This document shows, piece by piece, positions 9,262 through 21,288 of a DNA stretch of 64,000 nucleotides (within the stretch, counting starts at the first letter, position 1; every line of letters begins with the position of its first letter). The position numbers and the translations under genes are program-made. Source of the DNA: Porites lobata (lineage: Eukaryota > Cnidaria > Anthozoa > Scleractinia > Poritidae); NCBI GenBank assembly GCA_942486035.1, contig CALNXK010000128.1:1260001-1324000 (forward strand). Reading direction: 5' to 3'. Under the pieces are notes generated by a model. It was not told the origin of the DNA. It worked only from the letters and a program-made list of their open reading frames with translations, and did no database searches.

Positions 9262-12200
9262 GAGTGGTTGTCAGAGAAAACCGGGCAAAATGTTAAAAAT
9301 GTCAACGGAAGGGGATCAACAGAATAAGTTCATACTAACATCATAGATAGGTCTGGTGGAGTAATGGACAAATATACCAAACATAGGTTCTTTACTGCTC
9401 TTGTATTAGAGATACGAGCATCACTTTATTGGACCCCCTCGGACGCCATTTTTATAGGCAAATTTTCACCATTTTCTGAAACTCACAGAACACCCAAAAT
9501 TTAACAAGCGAAGTTTATTTTTTGTATGCGATACAACACATCACAGAGCTACTTTCTAAAACCATAAGATTTGTGAAGTAGCCACGGACAAGACTAAAAT
9601 TTTCTTATTTTATCTGACCTAAACTCATCGTCTGCAAACGAGCAAAAAATCGAGCATTTTTGAATTGATCTACAGCGCACAACTAAAACGACAGAACAAC
9701 TCTGACAGCCAAATTGCAGTCTACTATCATCCATGTAACCAAAACACTAATAATCATTTTGGGCCATTGAAACAGGAAGAAATTTGAAAACTCACATTTG
9801 TTATAGTTTCCAAGCTTTTTCTTGCAAACAGGCCGATCCCTTCGTGTTTGTTTTAAGTCCTCTTCGTGAATGTTCTTTCATATTTCGCTGTAAAGTATGT
9901 TCAGCAGGTGGAGGACATATCAAAAAGCTCGAAATACTGCCTAAGTTACATTTTGAAAGGGCAAAAAGTGCTGAACGATAGGATGAAACTAGAAAATAAC
10001 AAAGCGACGCCATCTTGAAAATTCAGCACTCAGGAGGGACTGGCACTAGTAGCTGCCTTTTGAACAAGTGATAAATTACCAAACAGATAAAAAACAAAAA
10101 CAAACAAACCGGCTTATCAGCGACCTATTACAGTCCTTTTTTTTCTTCAATTACTACTTTTAGTTAAATTTAGCTTGTTTTGTGTTGTGGTTTTTTTTTT
10201 TGGCGGAGTGATGGGGTGTGGTGAACAGGTGACCAATTGGCATTACTTTATTCAGTTCATTTGCTCTTCATTCACTTCATTTTGAGTTTATCTCATATAA
10301 GTCCTAGCGTTTCTTTGGACTCTTTATTGTATCATCTATTTTTGCGTCAGTCTTTAATCACCGTCCATGTCCAAAGGTACAGTCATCTCCCGTTCATGAT
10401 TTTATTTTTGCACAATTTCATAGTCCGGAAGGCTTCGCCCGAAGGGTACCTCTTTCAAGCATCAGGTGTAGCGAGGAAATCACAAGTTGAAGTATGTGAA
10501 AGGAGAGGAAAATCTTTCATTAAGTATTTTAAAGAGCCTATTATTAAAATGCTTCGAAGAAACACGCCTTATGGCAATATCTTTTACATGTTAAGGTTAC
10601 TCGGAAATGACCGGAATACCTCCTTTCTTACCGATTTATTCTCACGAAGCAGATATATGAAAAGGGTACAACTTTTTAATGGAAGATACACGAAAGGGGT
10701 ACCTTTTGTCAAAAATAGTATATTTAAGGGTAAGGGCTGGACCTCGGGGGCGAAGCCTCTCCGAACAAAGCTTTATTGAGTACCCTCCCACCTCCTCTCC
10801 CCCCGCCCCCCAACTCCTTCTCCCTAGAGCTTTCCACAAGTTGCTCGCCAGGTTTTTGGCAACTTGTAGCATTTCGAGCAACTGTTTTCGTTTCAAGAAA
10901 CTTTTTGCATAATTTCTGAGCAATTTCTCTTACTAGTTTTCTTCCAAGCAGCTTTTAGTGCATAACAGCTTTTAGTGCATAAATTGGCCTTCCTTCCATG
11001 TTGCACAGTGTTTTAGAAGACAATTTATGAATTTGCTATGAAAAAGGAGCCAGATCCTCACCCCTTGGGGGCAGATGATGGGCGCAAGGTGCAGCTAGGC
11101 TGCTAGGTCACATGTTTTTTTTGAACAAAATTCAAAATGGCGGACGTTGATTCAAACTTGACTGACACGAGTGTCTGAGGTGAAGAAGGTCATTCAACAA
11201 TTTTAATGGCTCATACTAGAATTTTCACAAGATAATTATTAATATTGATGTGTAGTCTTTACTCATACATTTTTTGTTTTAATTGTGGTCTACGGGCTCC
11301 TGATGGTGGACAGAGTTATCTAGCAACACTAATTACGCTGCAAAATTGCACAAAATTACTTTTTTATACTCTACCAGGAGACATATATATATAAATCGAG
11401 GTAGTAGACCGTAACTGGATAACTTTTCCAGGGATGAGGTTGACCTCATCGAAATATATATCATTAAATGTACTATTTTTAGCACATTTTGTACCATATC
11501 GTGTGACTCGCGCGCGCCCATTTCTTGCAACAGAACAGTGGAAAGGATTTAAGGCAAGACCTTTACAAATGTGAGGACTGTGAACGTGATTCTGCTTATG
11601 TTAAACACCGTAGTGAAAGTGTTTTTGACAAATCCAGTGACGAAGAGATGTAGGAGATGTCAATTCCTTCACAGCCACACCAGTAAACAAAACGGAACCC
11701 AGTGGCTGTAAACTTCCAGGTGTACGACTCCTATCAATGATCAATATGACGGAAAATGTACCAACTCGAGTTAACACTCAAACCCCTTTTACAAATTTTT
11801 GAACTGCCAAAAAACTTGCATGGATCCTCCTTTTCTTTACATGCGACCCGCGGAACCATGAAGTTTTTCGAGCTGCAAACAGTATTGCAATCTATGGAGA
11901 ATTTGCACCTTCCCTCTAAACGGGTTGCACAGGTAAAAAATTCGTCTGGACCGTGGCGTTTATCATGTTTATCTTGTGTGGACCGTGCAAAGAGCATACT
12001 GAAAAAGAAGTGAGCAGGAAAACGATGAGGGCAAGGGGTACGGAGTGAGAGCCGTAGGAACTCCTATAATGGTACTTTTTAACAAAAGCTCCTTCCAGAT
12101 CCTTCCGGTAAACCTGATTCTGGTAAACTCTTTGAATGGTTTATTTTGACAGCTCTTGTCAACAGTCTATTACCTTAAGGAAATGCGACGACATCATCAG

Positions 12201-13651
12201 TTAGAAGGCTTACTTTCAAAAATTACTTCGTCCGCTGTCTTGGCCACTTTGCGGCCTAAAATGCCCACTTCGCAGGCTAACAGTTGGTAATAGCAATTAT
12301 TGCAAATTTTACAGCAAGCAATATCCAATGCCCGTAGCTAGCCCGCACGCTTAGAAACTCGCGAGGTTGATATATAGCAAGTCTAGCTAGCTAGCTAGCA
12401 TGAGAGCGAAGTTAAGTGATTCATAAAGAGACAAAATTGATCTTTAATATTATCCACATTCACGGGACACCTCGAAATGCAGTGGAAATGAGGAGAGAGT
12501 GAAGCAATGCCAGTTCTTCTTGTTTTTTCCTTTGAAAGAAAAAGAGGCTAAATTCAACTAAAAGAAGTAATTGAAAAAGAAATAAGACTGGAGTAGGTCG
12601 CTGATAAGCTGTTTTGTTTGTTTTTCGTTTTTGATCTTACTAGTGAGCTTCCTGATAATTACAGGAGCCCATAGGCTCCTGGTAGTAGTTCGTATTAGCC
12701 AACGTTCGATAAAGAAAAATTCTTACATGAATCCGAGGCTTTCTGGTTACATTTCTATATTAGGTTTGGTTTTCTGTGCTCAAGTCTCTTTTGGGAATTA
12801 CGAGACAACGGCGTCGTGAAAATTTGCAATTTTTGTCCATATGTTAGATATCGAACACAGCTACTAGTGCCAGTCCCTCCTGAGTGCTGAATTTTCAAGA
12901 TGGCGTCACTTTGTTATTTTCTAGTTTCATCCCATCGTTCAGCACTTTTTGCCCTTTCAAAAGGTAACCCAGGCAGTATTTCGAGCTTTCTGATATTTTC
13001 TCCACCTGCTGAACATACTTTACAGCGAAATATGAAAGAAAATTAACGAAGAGGACTTAAAACAAACACGAAGGGATCGGCCTGTTTGCAAGAAAAAGCT
13101 TGGAAACTATAACAAATGTGAGTTTTCTAATTTCTTCCTGTTTCAATGGCCCAAAATGATTATTACTGTTTTTGTTATATGGATGATAGAAGACTGCAAT
13201 TTGGCTGTCAGAGTTGTTCTGTCGTTTTAGTTGTGCGCTGTAGATCAATTCAAAAATGCCCGATTTTTTGCTCGTTTGCATACATTGAGTTTAGGTCAGA
13301 TAAAATAAGAAAATTTTAGTCTTGTCCGTGGCTACTTCACAAATCTTATGGTTTTAGAAAGTAGATCTGTGATGTGTTGTATCGCATACAAAAAATAAAC
13401 TTCGCTCGTTAAATTTTGAGTGTTCTGTGAGTTTCAGAAAATGGTGAAAATTTGCTTATAAAAATGGCGTCCGAGGGGGTCGAATAAAGTGATGCTCGTA
13501 TCTCTAATACAAGAGCAGTAAAGAACCTATGTTTGGTATATTTGTCCATTACTCCACCAGACCTATCTATGATGTTAGTATGAACTTATTCTGTTGACCC
13601 CCTTCCGTTGACATTTTTAACATTTTGCCCGGTTTTCTCTGACAACCACTC
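9262..13651. mobile_element. Kolobok-like element with 793-bp TIRs
   Basis: Positions 9262-10054 and 12859-13651 are near-identical inverted repeats of about 793 bp. The element starts GAGTGGTTGTCAGAG, ends CTCTGACAACCACTC, and is flanked by TTAA (9258-9261, 13652-13655). Unit 2 has the intact empty site TTCTTTCTTAAACTTATG at about 35286. A TTAA duplication is shared by piggyBac and Kolobok. GAG ends fit the RRG rule of Kolobok rather than the CCC of piggyBac. The 2.8-kb centre has a 180-codon frame (10237-10779), a minus-strand frame with many cysteines (11734-11997), and simple repeats such as GGGTACC / ACGAAAGG. None reads as a transposase, so it is probably non-autonomous. Confidence 0.82.
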
Positions 13652-13767
13652 TTAAACTTATGATATGGCGGGCACTTGAGACCAGGCGGTACAGTCTCCC
13701 AGATTTTAGGAGCGGAGAATTTAAAGGACGTCTTACCTAATTTGGTGGATACTCTTGGCCTAAAATA

Positions 13768-14189
13768 CTGTAATAGCCCGCGTATAAGAACCTGGGTTTT
13801 AAGAACCTGTTAGGCTAAAATTTTCATTTTAAGCCCCCTCCACATAAGAACCTATTTAGGCTAAAATTTTAAGTTAGGTTCTTATCAAAGTGGGGTTGCT
13901 GTAAAAGTGTATAGGTAGAAGCTTTCTTTGTTATGTTTTGTTAAGGACATATGCTGTACCTGCATTGAACTGCCTATAGGCATTGCTCTATGGTACAAAT
14001 AAATGATTTATACTGTATTATAAGATGACATTTATAATATATATAGTATATTCAGATGAAATTCATATGAAAATATAAGAACCTATTTTAAGAACCTCGG
14101 TAGCCTAAATTTGCTTTAAGTACCATTTATATAAGAACCTATTTAGGCTAAATTGAAAAATTCAGGTTCTTATACGCGGGCTATTACTG
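13768..14189. mobile_element. TA-flanked MITE inside the LINE 3' region (unit 1)
   Basis: The left end CTGTAATAGCCCGCGTATAA and the right end, inverted, CAGTAATAGCCCGCGTATAA both continue AGAACCTG. TA flanks both ends (13766-13767, 14190-14191). Unit 2 reads cctaaaaCAgttcag at the corresponding place (about 35401), so it was never filled there. The internal AAGAACCTATTTAGGCTAAA repeats match those in the MITE at 935-1408. Non-coding. Confidence 0.78.
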
Positions 14190-17114
14190 TAGTTCAGATT
14201 ACTGACAAATCTTGTATTATGATTGTGTATACGCGATGCTGGAGTCAGGACATCAAGGAAAATATCTGGAATGCTATCAGTCTCAGTTCTCATTCTATTT
14301 ATAAAGCAACATATTTTTAATTTATATATATTATCTAATTTGAGGATTGTTAGGAGTTTGAAATAGGGAGCAGCACTCTCTCTAGGATGTACAAAGAAGA
14401 TGGTGCGGAGACATTTGTTATGCTTAATACGAAGACAATCTAATCTGGTTTTGCTGGCACAGCCCCAAGCAAGAATACCGTAACTCAAATACGGATATAT
14501 TAAAGCATAATAAATTTGTTTCAGTATATTCAGATCTATGTAATGTCTTAGTTTTGAAAGGATTCCTAAATTTTTAGCTAATTTATTATTTACATGTTGT
14601 ATCTGTGGTTGCCAGTTGAGATGTTTATCTATATAAACTCCCAAGCACTAATCTTTCTGTTCAATACTAGTGATATTTATCTTTGGGTGGCACCTAGATG
14701 ATAAGACTAACATGTAATTAGTCTTTGCAGTATTAATAGATAACTTATTTAGAGCACAGTAGTTATAAAGTTGTTTAAGCTCTTGATTCATTACGGATTC
14801 AAGCTGTTTTAAGTTGTCGCTAGAGTAAAATAAATTGGTGTCATCTGCAAAGCTCCGCACCGAAAGTTTGTTGACACAGTTTGGTAAGTCGTTCACATAG
14901 AGCAAAAATAAAATAGGACCTAGAGTTGAGCCTTGGGGTATACCGCAGGTATTATTTTCATAGCTAGATTTAGTAGAGTCAATTTTAGCATATTGTCTTC
15001 GATTGTGCAAATAACTTTCAAACCAATTATGTGGTGCACCCCTAATTCCATACAGATATAGTTTAGAGAGCAGTATTTTATGATTTACTGTTTCAAATGC
15101 CTTTGATAGGTCGAGAAATAAACCACATGTTATTTAACCTTTGTCAGTAGCTAGCTTCAGATTGTCAGTAATTTCAAGAATAGCTTGTTCAGTGGAATAT
15201 CCTTTCCTAAATCCAAACTGATACTTGTACAAGATTTGATGTTCATCTATGAACAAATATATATGATTATAGACTAGACGCTCGAGCACTTTACTAAAAG
15301 GTGAGAGAGTTGCTATGGGCGGATAGTTGCTAGGGTCTGTAGCATCACCACCCTTATACACTGGGGAAATTTGTGAGATTTTTAAAATATCAGGAACAAT
15401 TCCAGTTTCAATAGACTGGTTATAGATATATGTTAAAGGTATTGACAATGGCTGGGCAGCTATTTTAATTAATTTATTAGGAATATCTAAGGATGACTTA
15501 TGATCATTTTCTAAACCTTTAAATAGTGAACATACTTGGGTTTCAGTAACACAGGACATAACAAACCTAGCTACTGGAGTCGATCTTATGAATTAGGTCG
15601 GACTTCCATCACAATTTTCAATTCTTTTGGCCAGGTTTTGACCCACATTGACAAAATGCTTATTAAATTGATCGGCAATCTCAGCCTTATTAGTGTAAGC
15701 TCTATTATTACGTTTAATTTTCGAGATGGGGTTTTGTCCCTTTTAGTTGCGCTTAACTAGCATACCAATCAATTTCCAAGATGCCTTCAGGTTGTTTTTA
15801 CATAGGTCAAAGTGTTGTGAAAAGCAGTTCTTTTTGCAAATGTTCTAAAGCCAATTCAGTTTGTTAGCATACTTTTTATATTCCGTCACCTTAATTGGAT
15901 TGTTAGAAAGAAAGTGTATTTTGTATAATTTATGCCTAGTTTTGATTGATTTAAGAATACCATTAGTTATCCGCGGCTTAGTACACAATTTCTGTTTCTT
16001 TTTGGGACAATTGCCTAATTGGTGCATGTTTACCTGCAAATGATTTAATCAGGTCAGTTATTTTAGTAGCTGTCTCATGCAGATCATTTCTATAGATAGC
16101 ATTCCAGTTGACTCCATTGATATCTTCTAAGTAAGATTCTTGATCAAAATTGCTGTAATCTAGATAATACTTAATAGGGTTGTGTTTCTTAACTGGTACA
16201 TTTGTAACACAGACAACTGGGAGGTGATCAGAGACATCCACCAGTACAATCCCAGAGACAATTTTGGATTTACTGTTGGTATAGATATGATTAATTAATG
16301 TAGCTGAATGATAGGTCAGACGTGTTAGTTTAGTAATAATTGGTAATAAATTATTGGAATATAGCATGTCAAGGTAAGCCTCTGTAGGTGGATGAATATC
16401 ACATTTAAAAAAGTCTATATTCATATCACCAAGGATATACAATTGGCACTTGTTTGGGTTAAATAGCTTCATTGTTTCGTCAAGTTTCCCATTAAATTCA
16501 TCAATATTCGCATCTGGATGTTTGTAGATACAGCCAACCAGGATGGGTTTTTGGTTTTTGGGAGTAGCTATTTCAACCCAAACAGATTCCACAAGAGGCA
16601 TATCCAAAGTTATATCTGACCTAGGAAATGATGTTAAAGCTTTACTGACATAAAGAGCAACCCCTCCCGCTGGGGTGGGAGAATCAGCTTGGTAGATGCT
16701 ATAGTTAATCAACTCAGTATTCAAAGTGGTATTTGCATTTAGCCTCGTTTCAGAAACTCCTAATACATCAGGCTGTTCACTTAAAGAATACAGCATATCT
16801 TCAAGCAAGCCAATATTTTTTGTCAGGCTTCTAATGTTACAATGAAGAAATGAGAAGGATTTTGCTCCTGATTTATCTAGAACCTTATTCAAACTAGAAA
16901 TATCATAGCAATCAGATTGGGGGTTAATTAATATATGAACAGGGTCAGCATCATCAAATTTATCAGGGTTGGGTAGCAAATTATATAAATCTAAATCTTT
17001 TAAATTATCTATCTGCAAGTGACAGGATCCATCTAGAATATGAAATTCTCTGTCATCCAGGTCATGAAAAGGTAAAGCTTGCAAGCTATTTTGGGGACGA
17101 TTGAGGTTGAACAT
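14162..17114 (-). pseudogene. LINE ORF2: endonuclease plus reverse transcriptase, broken (unit 1)
   Basis: The minus-strand ORF starts at ATG 17114. Its first 378 codons cover an apurinic-type endonuclease (HCNIRSL, GVSETRLN, GDMNIDFF, SDHLPVV). The reverse transcriptase follows in pieces at 15134-15559, 14648-15010 and 14162-14644, with FRKGYSTEQAI, GIPQGSTLGP, YVNDLP and the catalytic FADDTN preserved. Several frameshifts separate these pieces, and the position normally Asp in the IDHI motif is Asn (LINHIY). The C-terminal domain carries the usual YLSYGILAWG stretch. The order EN-RT and the lack of RNase H place it near the CR1/L2/Jockey LINEs. It is dead as a gene but shows fewer catalytic-site changes than the unit 2 copy. 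Confidence 0.9.
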
Positions 17115-17171
17115 GTATGTGTCTGTAGGTTAGATATTATAGGGCACATAAGTGTCTACGACTGGAGTCGA
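14192..17171 (-). mobile_element. CR1/L2-like LINE, 5' portion (unit 1)
   Basis: The main body of the LINE whose 3' end is at 9010. Its 5' end is taken at about 17171, because TTCGCCTAC (matching the 3' flank at 9000-9009) starts at 17172. That leaves a leader of only about 57 bp before the ATG at 17114, so the element is either single-ORF or slightly 5'-truncated. The same insertion site in unit 2 shows it was present before duplication. The piece 13656-13765 belongs to it as well. Confidence 0.82.
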
Positions 17172-17181
17172 TTCGCCTACG

Positions 17182-18136
17182 TCTTATATGTCAATACGCC
17201 TACTATTCATATGTTGAAGCTTTAAATCTTAATTGTTAAAAGTCCTTGTTCCTTGTATTATTCCTTCCATTCTATCCTCGATATCTAGAAAAACCACGCG
17301 CTAAAACATCTAAGTTCGAATGTTTTTAGAAACTTTATTATGGCGGAACACGGTCGTCTACGAATAGAATGTGTGAAAGATATTTTGCTTCAAATGATTT
17401 ACGAAACGTGTGATTGTAAAACTGAGCATTAAGATGTGTATTAAAATGAAATTAACCACCGTTTACGGTCTTTGTGTAGCCTTGTAAAGCGCGAGCAGCG
17501 CACTAAAGAAACCACTGTTTATGGTCTTTGTGTAGACTTGTGAGGCGCGAGCGGCGCTTAAGCTAAAGAACGTTAGACTTTTCATAAACATATACGAAAT
17601 TAGCTTCAGCTTCACTTGACAGTCGGTTCAATTTCTACGTCGATTTTGCGACTTGTTGAATCTTTTGACTCTATAAACTAGTTTATGTATATAATGTGTC
17701 CGGGTATTCTGAAGTTGCTCCGTTTGCGTAGAGTACTTTCATCTAACTTAGCAAGATGACAAATAATAAATAAAGTTAAAGCGTTCTTTGTGTAGACTTG
17801 TGACTTGAGCGGCGCTCATACTAACGGAGGAGGGAGTTTTCATTAGCATACATAGTACTTACCACAAAATTAGCTTGTTCACACTACACAGCTTGATTTA
17901 ACTTTTTATTTCGATGTTGCGGCTTGTTGAATCGGTAATCATAGTCATATACTTGGGACTGAGCAAGATAAATAAACGTGCGTTCTCACGTTTGGACTTG
18001 GTTAAAATAACAGGGGTGATGAAAGGTCCATTAAAATTTTTAACCGCTCGTAAAATTTTACCTTTGCTCGATTTGCTCGCAAAATTTAAACGAGTGCTCG
18101 CTTGCTCGTGCTCCCAAAATGTTTGTAGTTGCTGGC
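17182..18136. other. Non-coding stretch between LINE and LTR element (unit 1)
   Basis: No gene. It contains related short blocks in tandem (GTTTACGGTCTTTGTGTAG...AAAGCGCGAGC at about 17460-17560, and a third copy near 17785), all colinear with unit 2. The 76-codon frame 17914-18144 runs into the LTR and is not credible. Unit 2 lacks about 160 bp of this stretch (about 17229-17385). Confidence 0.6.
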
Positions 18137-18298
18137 TGTTATAATATTGTAATTTTTACGCCCTGTGTTGAATTTCATTTGCACGTGCTGCTAGAGTCAT
18201 TATATATTCAGTTTCGTTTGTACCTTCGGGGGCACTTAATAGAGATTAAAATGTCTGTTCAGTAACCGCTTGAACGTGTGGCTCGCTGTGTTATCACA
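18137..18298 (+). repeat. 5' LTR (162 bp)
   Basis: TG...CA ends. It differs from the 3' LTR by a handful of substitutions and a 4-bp length difference (CACGTGCTGCTAG against CACTGCTAG). The two have diverged enough to indicate an old insertion, consistent with its presence in both units. Confidence 0.85.
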
Positions 18299-18866
18299 TG
18301 GTGGCAGCGGTGGCCGCTTCTGCTTCCTTTTTTTTTGTTTCGTTTTTTTTTTGAACCGTCTACGTTATACAGCATGCCCGGTGGTGATACCTCCAATGGA
18401 CAGTCTGGTGCGGTAGCGCCGCCATCGTCGACTTTTCATCAGATTACTCCGCCGAAGTACCTTGACTTGAAACATAGTGGAGAAATTGCCGAAAACTGGA
18501 AGCTTTGGAAGGAGAAATATAACAATTATTTTGTCATTTCTCGTTTGGATCGGGAAACCCCGGAGTTTCAGTTGGCGATGTTCAAACATACGATCGGAGA
18601 TGATGCGTTGAAAGTCATCAATACATTCAACTACGCAGAGTGGGAGAACTCGAGTGATTGGCGCATTGTAATGGCAAAAATGGAGAAGCATTGCATCGGC
18701 GAAGTCAACGAAATTTGCGAACGATACTGTTTTAATATGAGAGACAAGCTTCCAATGGAGTCGGTTGATAGTTTTGTTGCCGAGTTGAGGAATCTGGCCA
18801 AAACATGTAATTTTTGCGATTGTTTGCGGGATAGTTTAATCCGTGATCGTATTGTGCTCGTTTTTA

Positions 18867-20956
18867 GCTCATGGATGACGTAGTCATGCCATGGGCTTTT
18901 GGAGGCACTCGAATGGCACTCGATCACTCACTCATTCACTCGACTCTTATTAATTTATTCATTAAAGTCAGATTAAAAATTTTGCTTTTACCTCCCTTAC
19001 TTAGTATCACTTTCGTTCTAAGTGCCTTTTACGCATATGTTTGGCATATTCTAGAGGGTACTGGTAAGGTGTACATTTTTTCCCGACACATCATAGAGTA
19101 GCCAGCCTATCCGAAGATGGGTTTTGTATGAATTGAAAAATTCAAAAGAACACTGACAATATCATCGGCATGAAATGGACTTGGAGTTGTTAAAAGGACG
19201 TTGAAATAAGTGAGCGTGGATCATTGTTGTATATTTGGACGAACTGTGCACGTTTACTTTATCAGGTTGATGGAGACGATACGATCGACAGGAGTGTGAA
19301 AGAGCTATCGCAGCCTGACTGTGATGATGGGATTTCGCTCAGCGAAAAGCGAATAATAAGCCCTAGCTGCCGAAAAACGGTCCTCGAATTGTTAAAGCGA
19401 CGTTGAGGAGTATCTATTGTGGTTTATTACTATCTGGACAATTTTGCTTGAATTCTGTAAAAAGGTGATCTTTGCCCAGTAGGCTGTTTGTCGGTGATTC
19501 CATTTATCAGTGCCATTAATGTAATTTCTACCGGGAAATGCTGCGCTGGAATAAACAAGTTTCTAGAATACTCAAGTACAGAAGGGCAATCGGATACTTC
19601 GACTGCGTTAAATTACTTAGCTAGGTCAGAGCACGTACAGCCTCGAGCTCAGTCCGTTTATTAAAACAATTTTTAGCTAGTGTTTGGCAAAAGCGCGTTC
19701 TAAAGCAGTTTAATGTAGCCATAAACGCCTGTATTCTGTATTTAATAGCTCGTAGTACATATACTAACATACTTGGTTGCGGGACGTCAAAATGATGTAC
19801 AAATGTGTTAACAACTTAGTGCCAGCATATATTACCTGTAAAATAGGGAAGCGATCCAATGCGCACGCTTACAATCTCCGCAACAGTGAAGATCTAAACC
19901 TGCCAGGATGCCGGACAGCGGCTGCCCAGAGTGGCTTCTTTTATAGCGCAGCAAAAGCGTGGAATAGTCTCAGTAACAACACTAGGACTGCCCGATCATT
20001 CAGCCCCTTTTATAAAGCATGCAAAGGTAGAATTGATGAAGAAATAGGATGCCGGTATACATACCATAGTATATTATTACAATGTTAGTTATTATTAGAA
20101 GTAGTAATTTTAAGTTGTTATTTATATATCAAGAACATGTATATCATTAGTCTTAGCTGTATTATATATACATATTGTAAATTAATTCTGAAAAGCCCCT
20201 CGGGGAGAATTAATAAAAAAGTATTGTATTGTATTGTCTACTCTTTGCGAACAGCATATGGAAACATTTATTTAAAAGCACTTATAGGAAACCCTCGAGG
20301 TCCATTTTAAAATAACCGTTTAAAACCACGATTTGAATAAAACTCGGCCTTATGTAAAACTTAGCTATTTTACAAGAAAGTGCACTATCGTTCGGAAAGT
20401 GTTTGGCAGTCACATGAGAAAGCAAATTATTTTACGACTAAAAAGCGTTAAATTAATAAGTTTAAAGTGATCTTTGCGTTAAACAGAAATGCTAAGCTTT
20501 AATAAGTTTGTAGAATATTCAGGTGAACATGCAATCGGATACTTCGACTGTGTCGGGTTTGAATTCCTAAGGTCAGAACACGTACAGCTTCGGGCAAGGA
20601 AGGGACTCCCTAGTCCTTGCTGGAAAGCGTGAGTGCTACAGAGATGCCAAAAAGTTACCGAAGAAACGCTGACGAAATGCTTAACACTAAATGCCTAAAG
20701 CAGATGCAAAAACCAAATGCTAAATACTGTATGCCAAAAAAAAAAAAACCTGCTAAAAATCAAATGGTAAAGGAATGTAGACATGATTTATCGAGTATAT
20801 CAACACACAGAAAGTCATGAAAGATATAAAAAAAACGAAGGAGAAAAGTGAATCTGTTACAGTGCCCAAGCAGTTTAAAACACCTGAATCTCAAAAAGGA
20901 ATGTTTTTTCTACACTAATTCAATTCATCCATGAGCTAGCTCCTAGGAGCCTTTGA
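18867..20956 (+). mobile_element. Asymmetric-ended element with TTA target duplication
   Basis: Inserted in the gag-like ORF: TTA at 18864-18866 and again at 20957-20959, with the empty site TTTTTAATTCC in unit 2 (about 39971). One end starts GCTCATGGATGACG. The other ends in the inverse ATCCATGAGC followed by a palindrome (AGCTCCTAGGAGCCT) and TTGA. A shorter copy, in reverse orientation, is at 51686-52722 with TAA duplications. A 3-bp TWA duplication suits PIF/Harbinger-type elements, but the unequal ends are not typical. It contains a nested LINE fragment (about 19775-20237) flanked by two related blocks (about 19480-19640 and 20460-20600). No transposase seen. Confidence 0.78.
19775..20237 (+). 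mobile_element. 5'-truncated LINE 3' end, nested
   Basis: A frame from 19777 to 20088 reads as the last about 100 residues of a CR1/L2-like reverse transcriptase ORF (MMYKCVNNLVPAYI, AYNLRNSEDLNLP, FYSAAKAWNSLSNNTRTARS). It is followed by a short 3' UTR and the tandem tail GTATTGTATTGTATTG at about 20222-20236. This is the typical product of aborted reverse transcription. It lies inside the TWA-flanked element and is absent from the shorter copy at 51686. Confidence 0.82.
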
Positions 20957-21288
20957 TTAATTCCAAGCACAATAGAAACACAAAGACACGCAAAGATACA
21001 CTCAAACAGGCACCTCCAGGTACACGCGTGGAAACATTCGACCAGCCGCCCAATCCGTTGTCTTCGCTGCCGGACGCACCAAAGTCGCCCAATCCTTTAC
21101 AGGCACCGAGAAGGTCCACGCGCGTCCGTCAGCCGCCCAAGCGTCTACAGGACTATGTGCTTACTTAGGCCTAAGAACTCTTTTCAAAGAACTGAATTTC
21201 ATTAATATGTGCTTAGTCGTTTGTTTTGGTTTCACGTGTTTTTTTTTTTCCGTTAAGCTGTTTTCTTATTTCTCTATAAACGGAAGGG

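Larger units (their letters stand above)
18374..21168 (+). pseudogene. gag-like ORF fused to a pol-type tail, interrupted
   Basis: The ATG at 18374 (MPGGDTSNGQ) is preferred over 18278, which lies in the LTR. The N-terminal part resembles the capsid region of cnidarian Gypsy-like Gag: WKLWKEKYNNYF, a TIGDDALKVINTFNYAE stretch and DSFVAELRNLAKTCNF...LIRDRIV. The frame is cut at 18866 by a 2.1-kb insertion and resumes at 20957-21168 with a proline-rich tail ending RRSTRVRQPPKRLQDYVLT, which looks like the C-terminal end of a Pol polyprotein. No CCHC knuckle, protease, RT or integrase is present. In unit 2 the same join is uninterrupted, so the fusion is a property of the element. Confidence 0.82.

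Noticed and set aside
10237..10779. 180-codon plus-strand ORF inside the Kolobok-like element as a possible transposase
   Set aside because: No recognisable motif. The C-terminal half is a translation of GGGTACC/ACGAAAGG repeats and the N-terminus is low-complexity hydrophobic.
11734..11997. Cysteine-rich minus-strand ORF as a secreted peptide or zinc-finger domain
   Set aside because: No signal peptide, the spacing fits no finger I know, and an equally long ORF overlaps on the other strand.
18299..18320. TGGTGGCAGCGG assigned to a named tRNA primer
   Set aside because: Position fits a primer binding site, but I cannot assign the tRNA with confidence, so only the site is reported.
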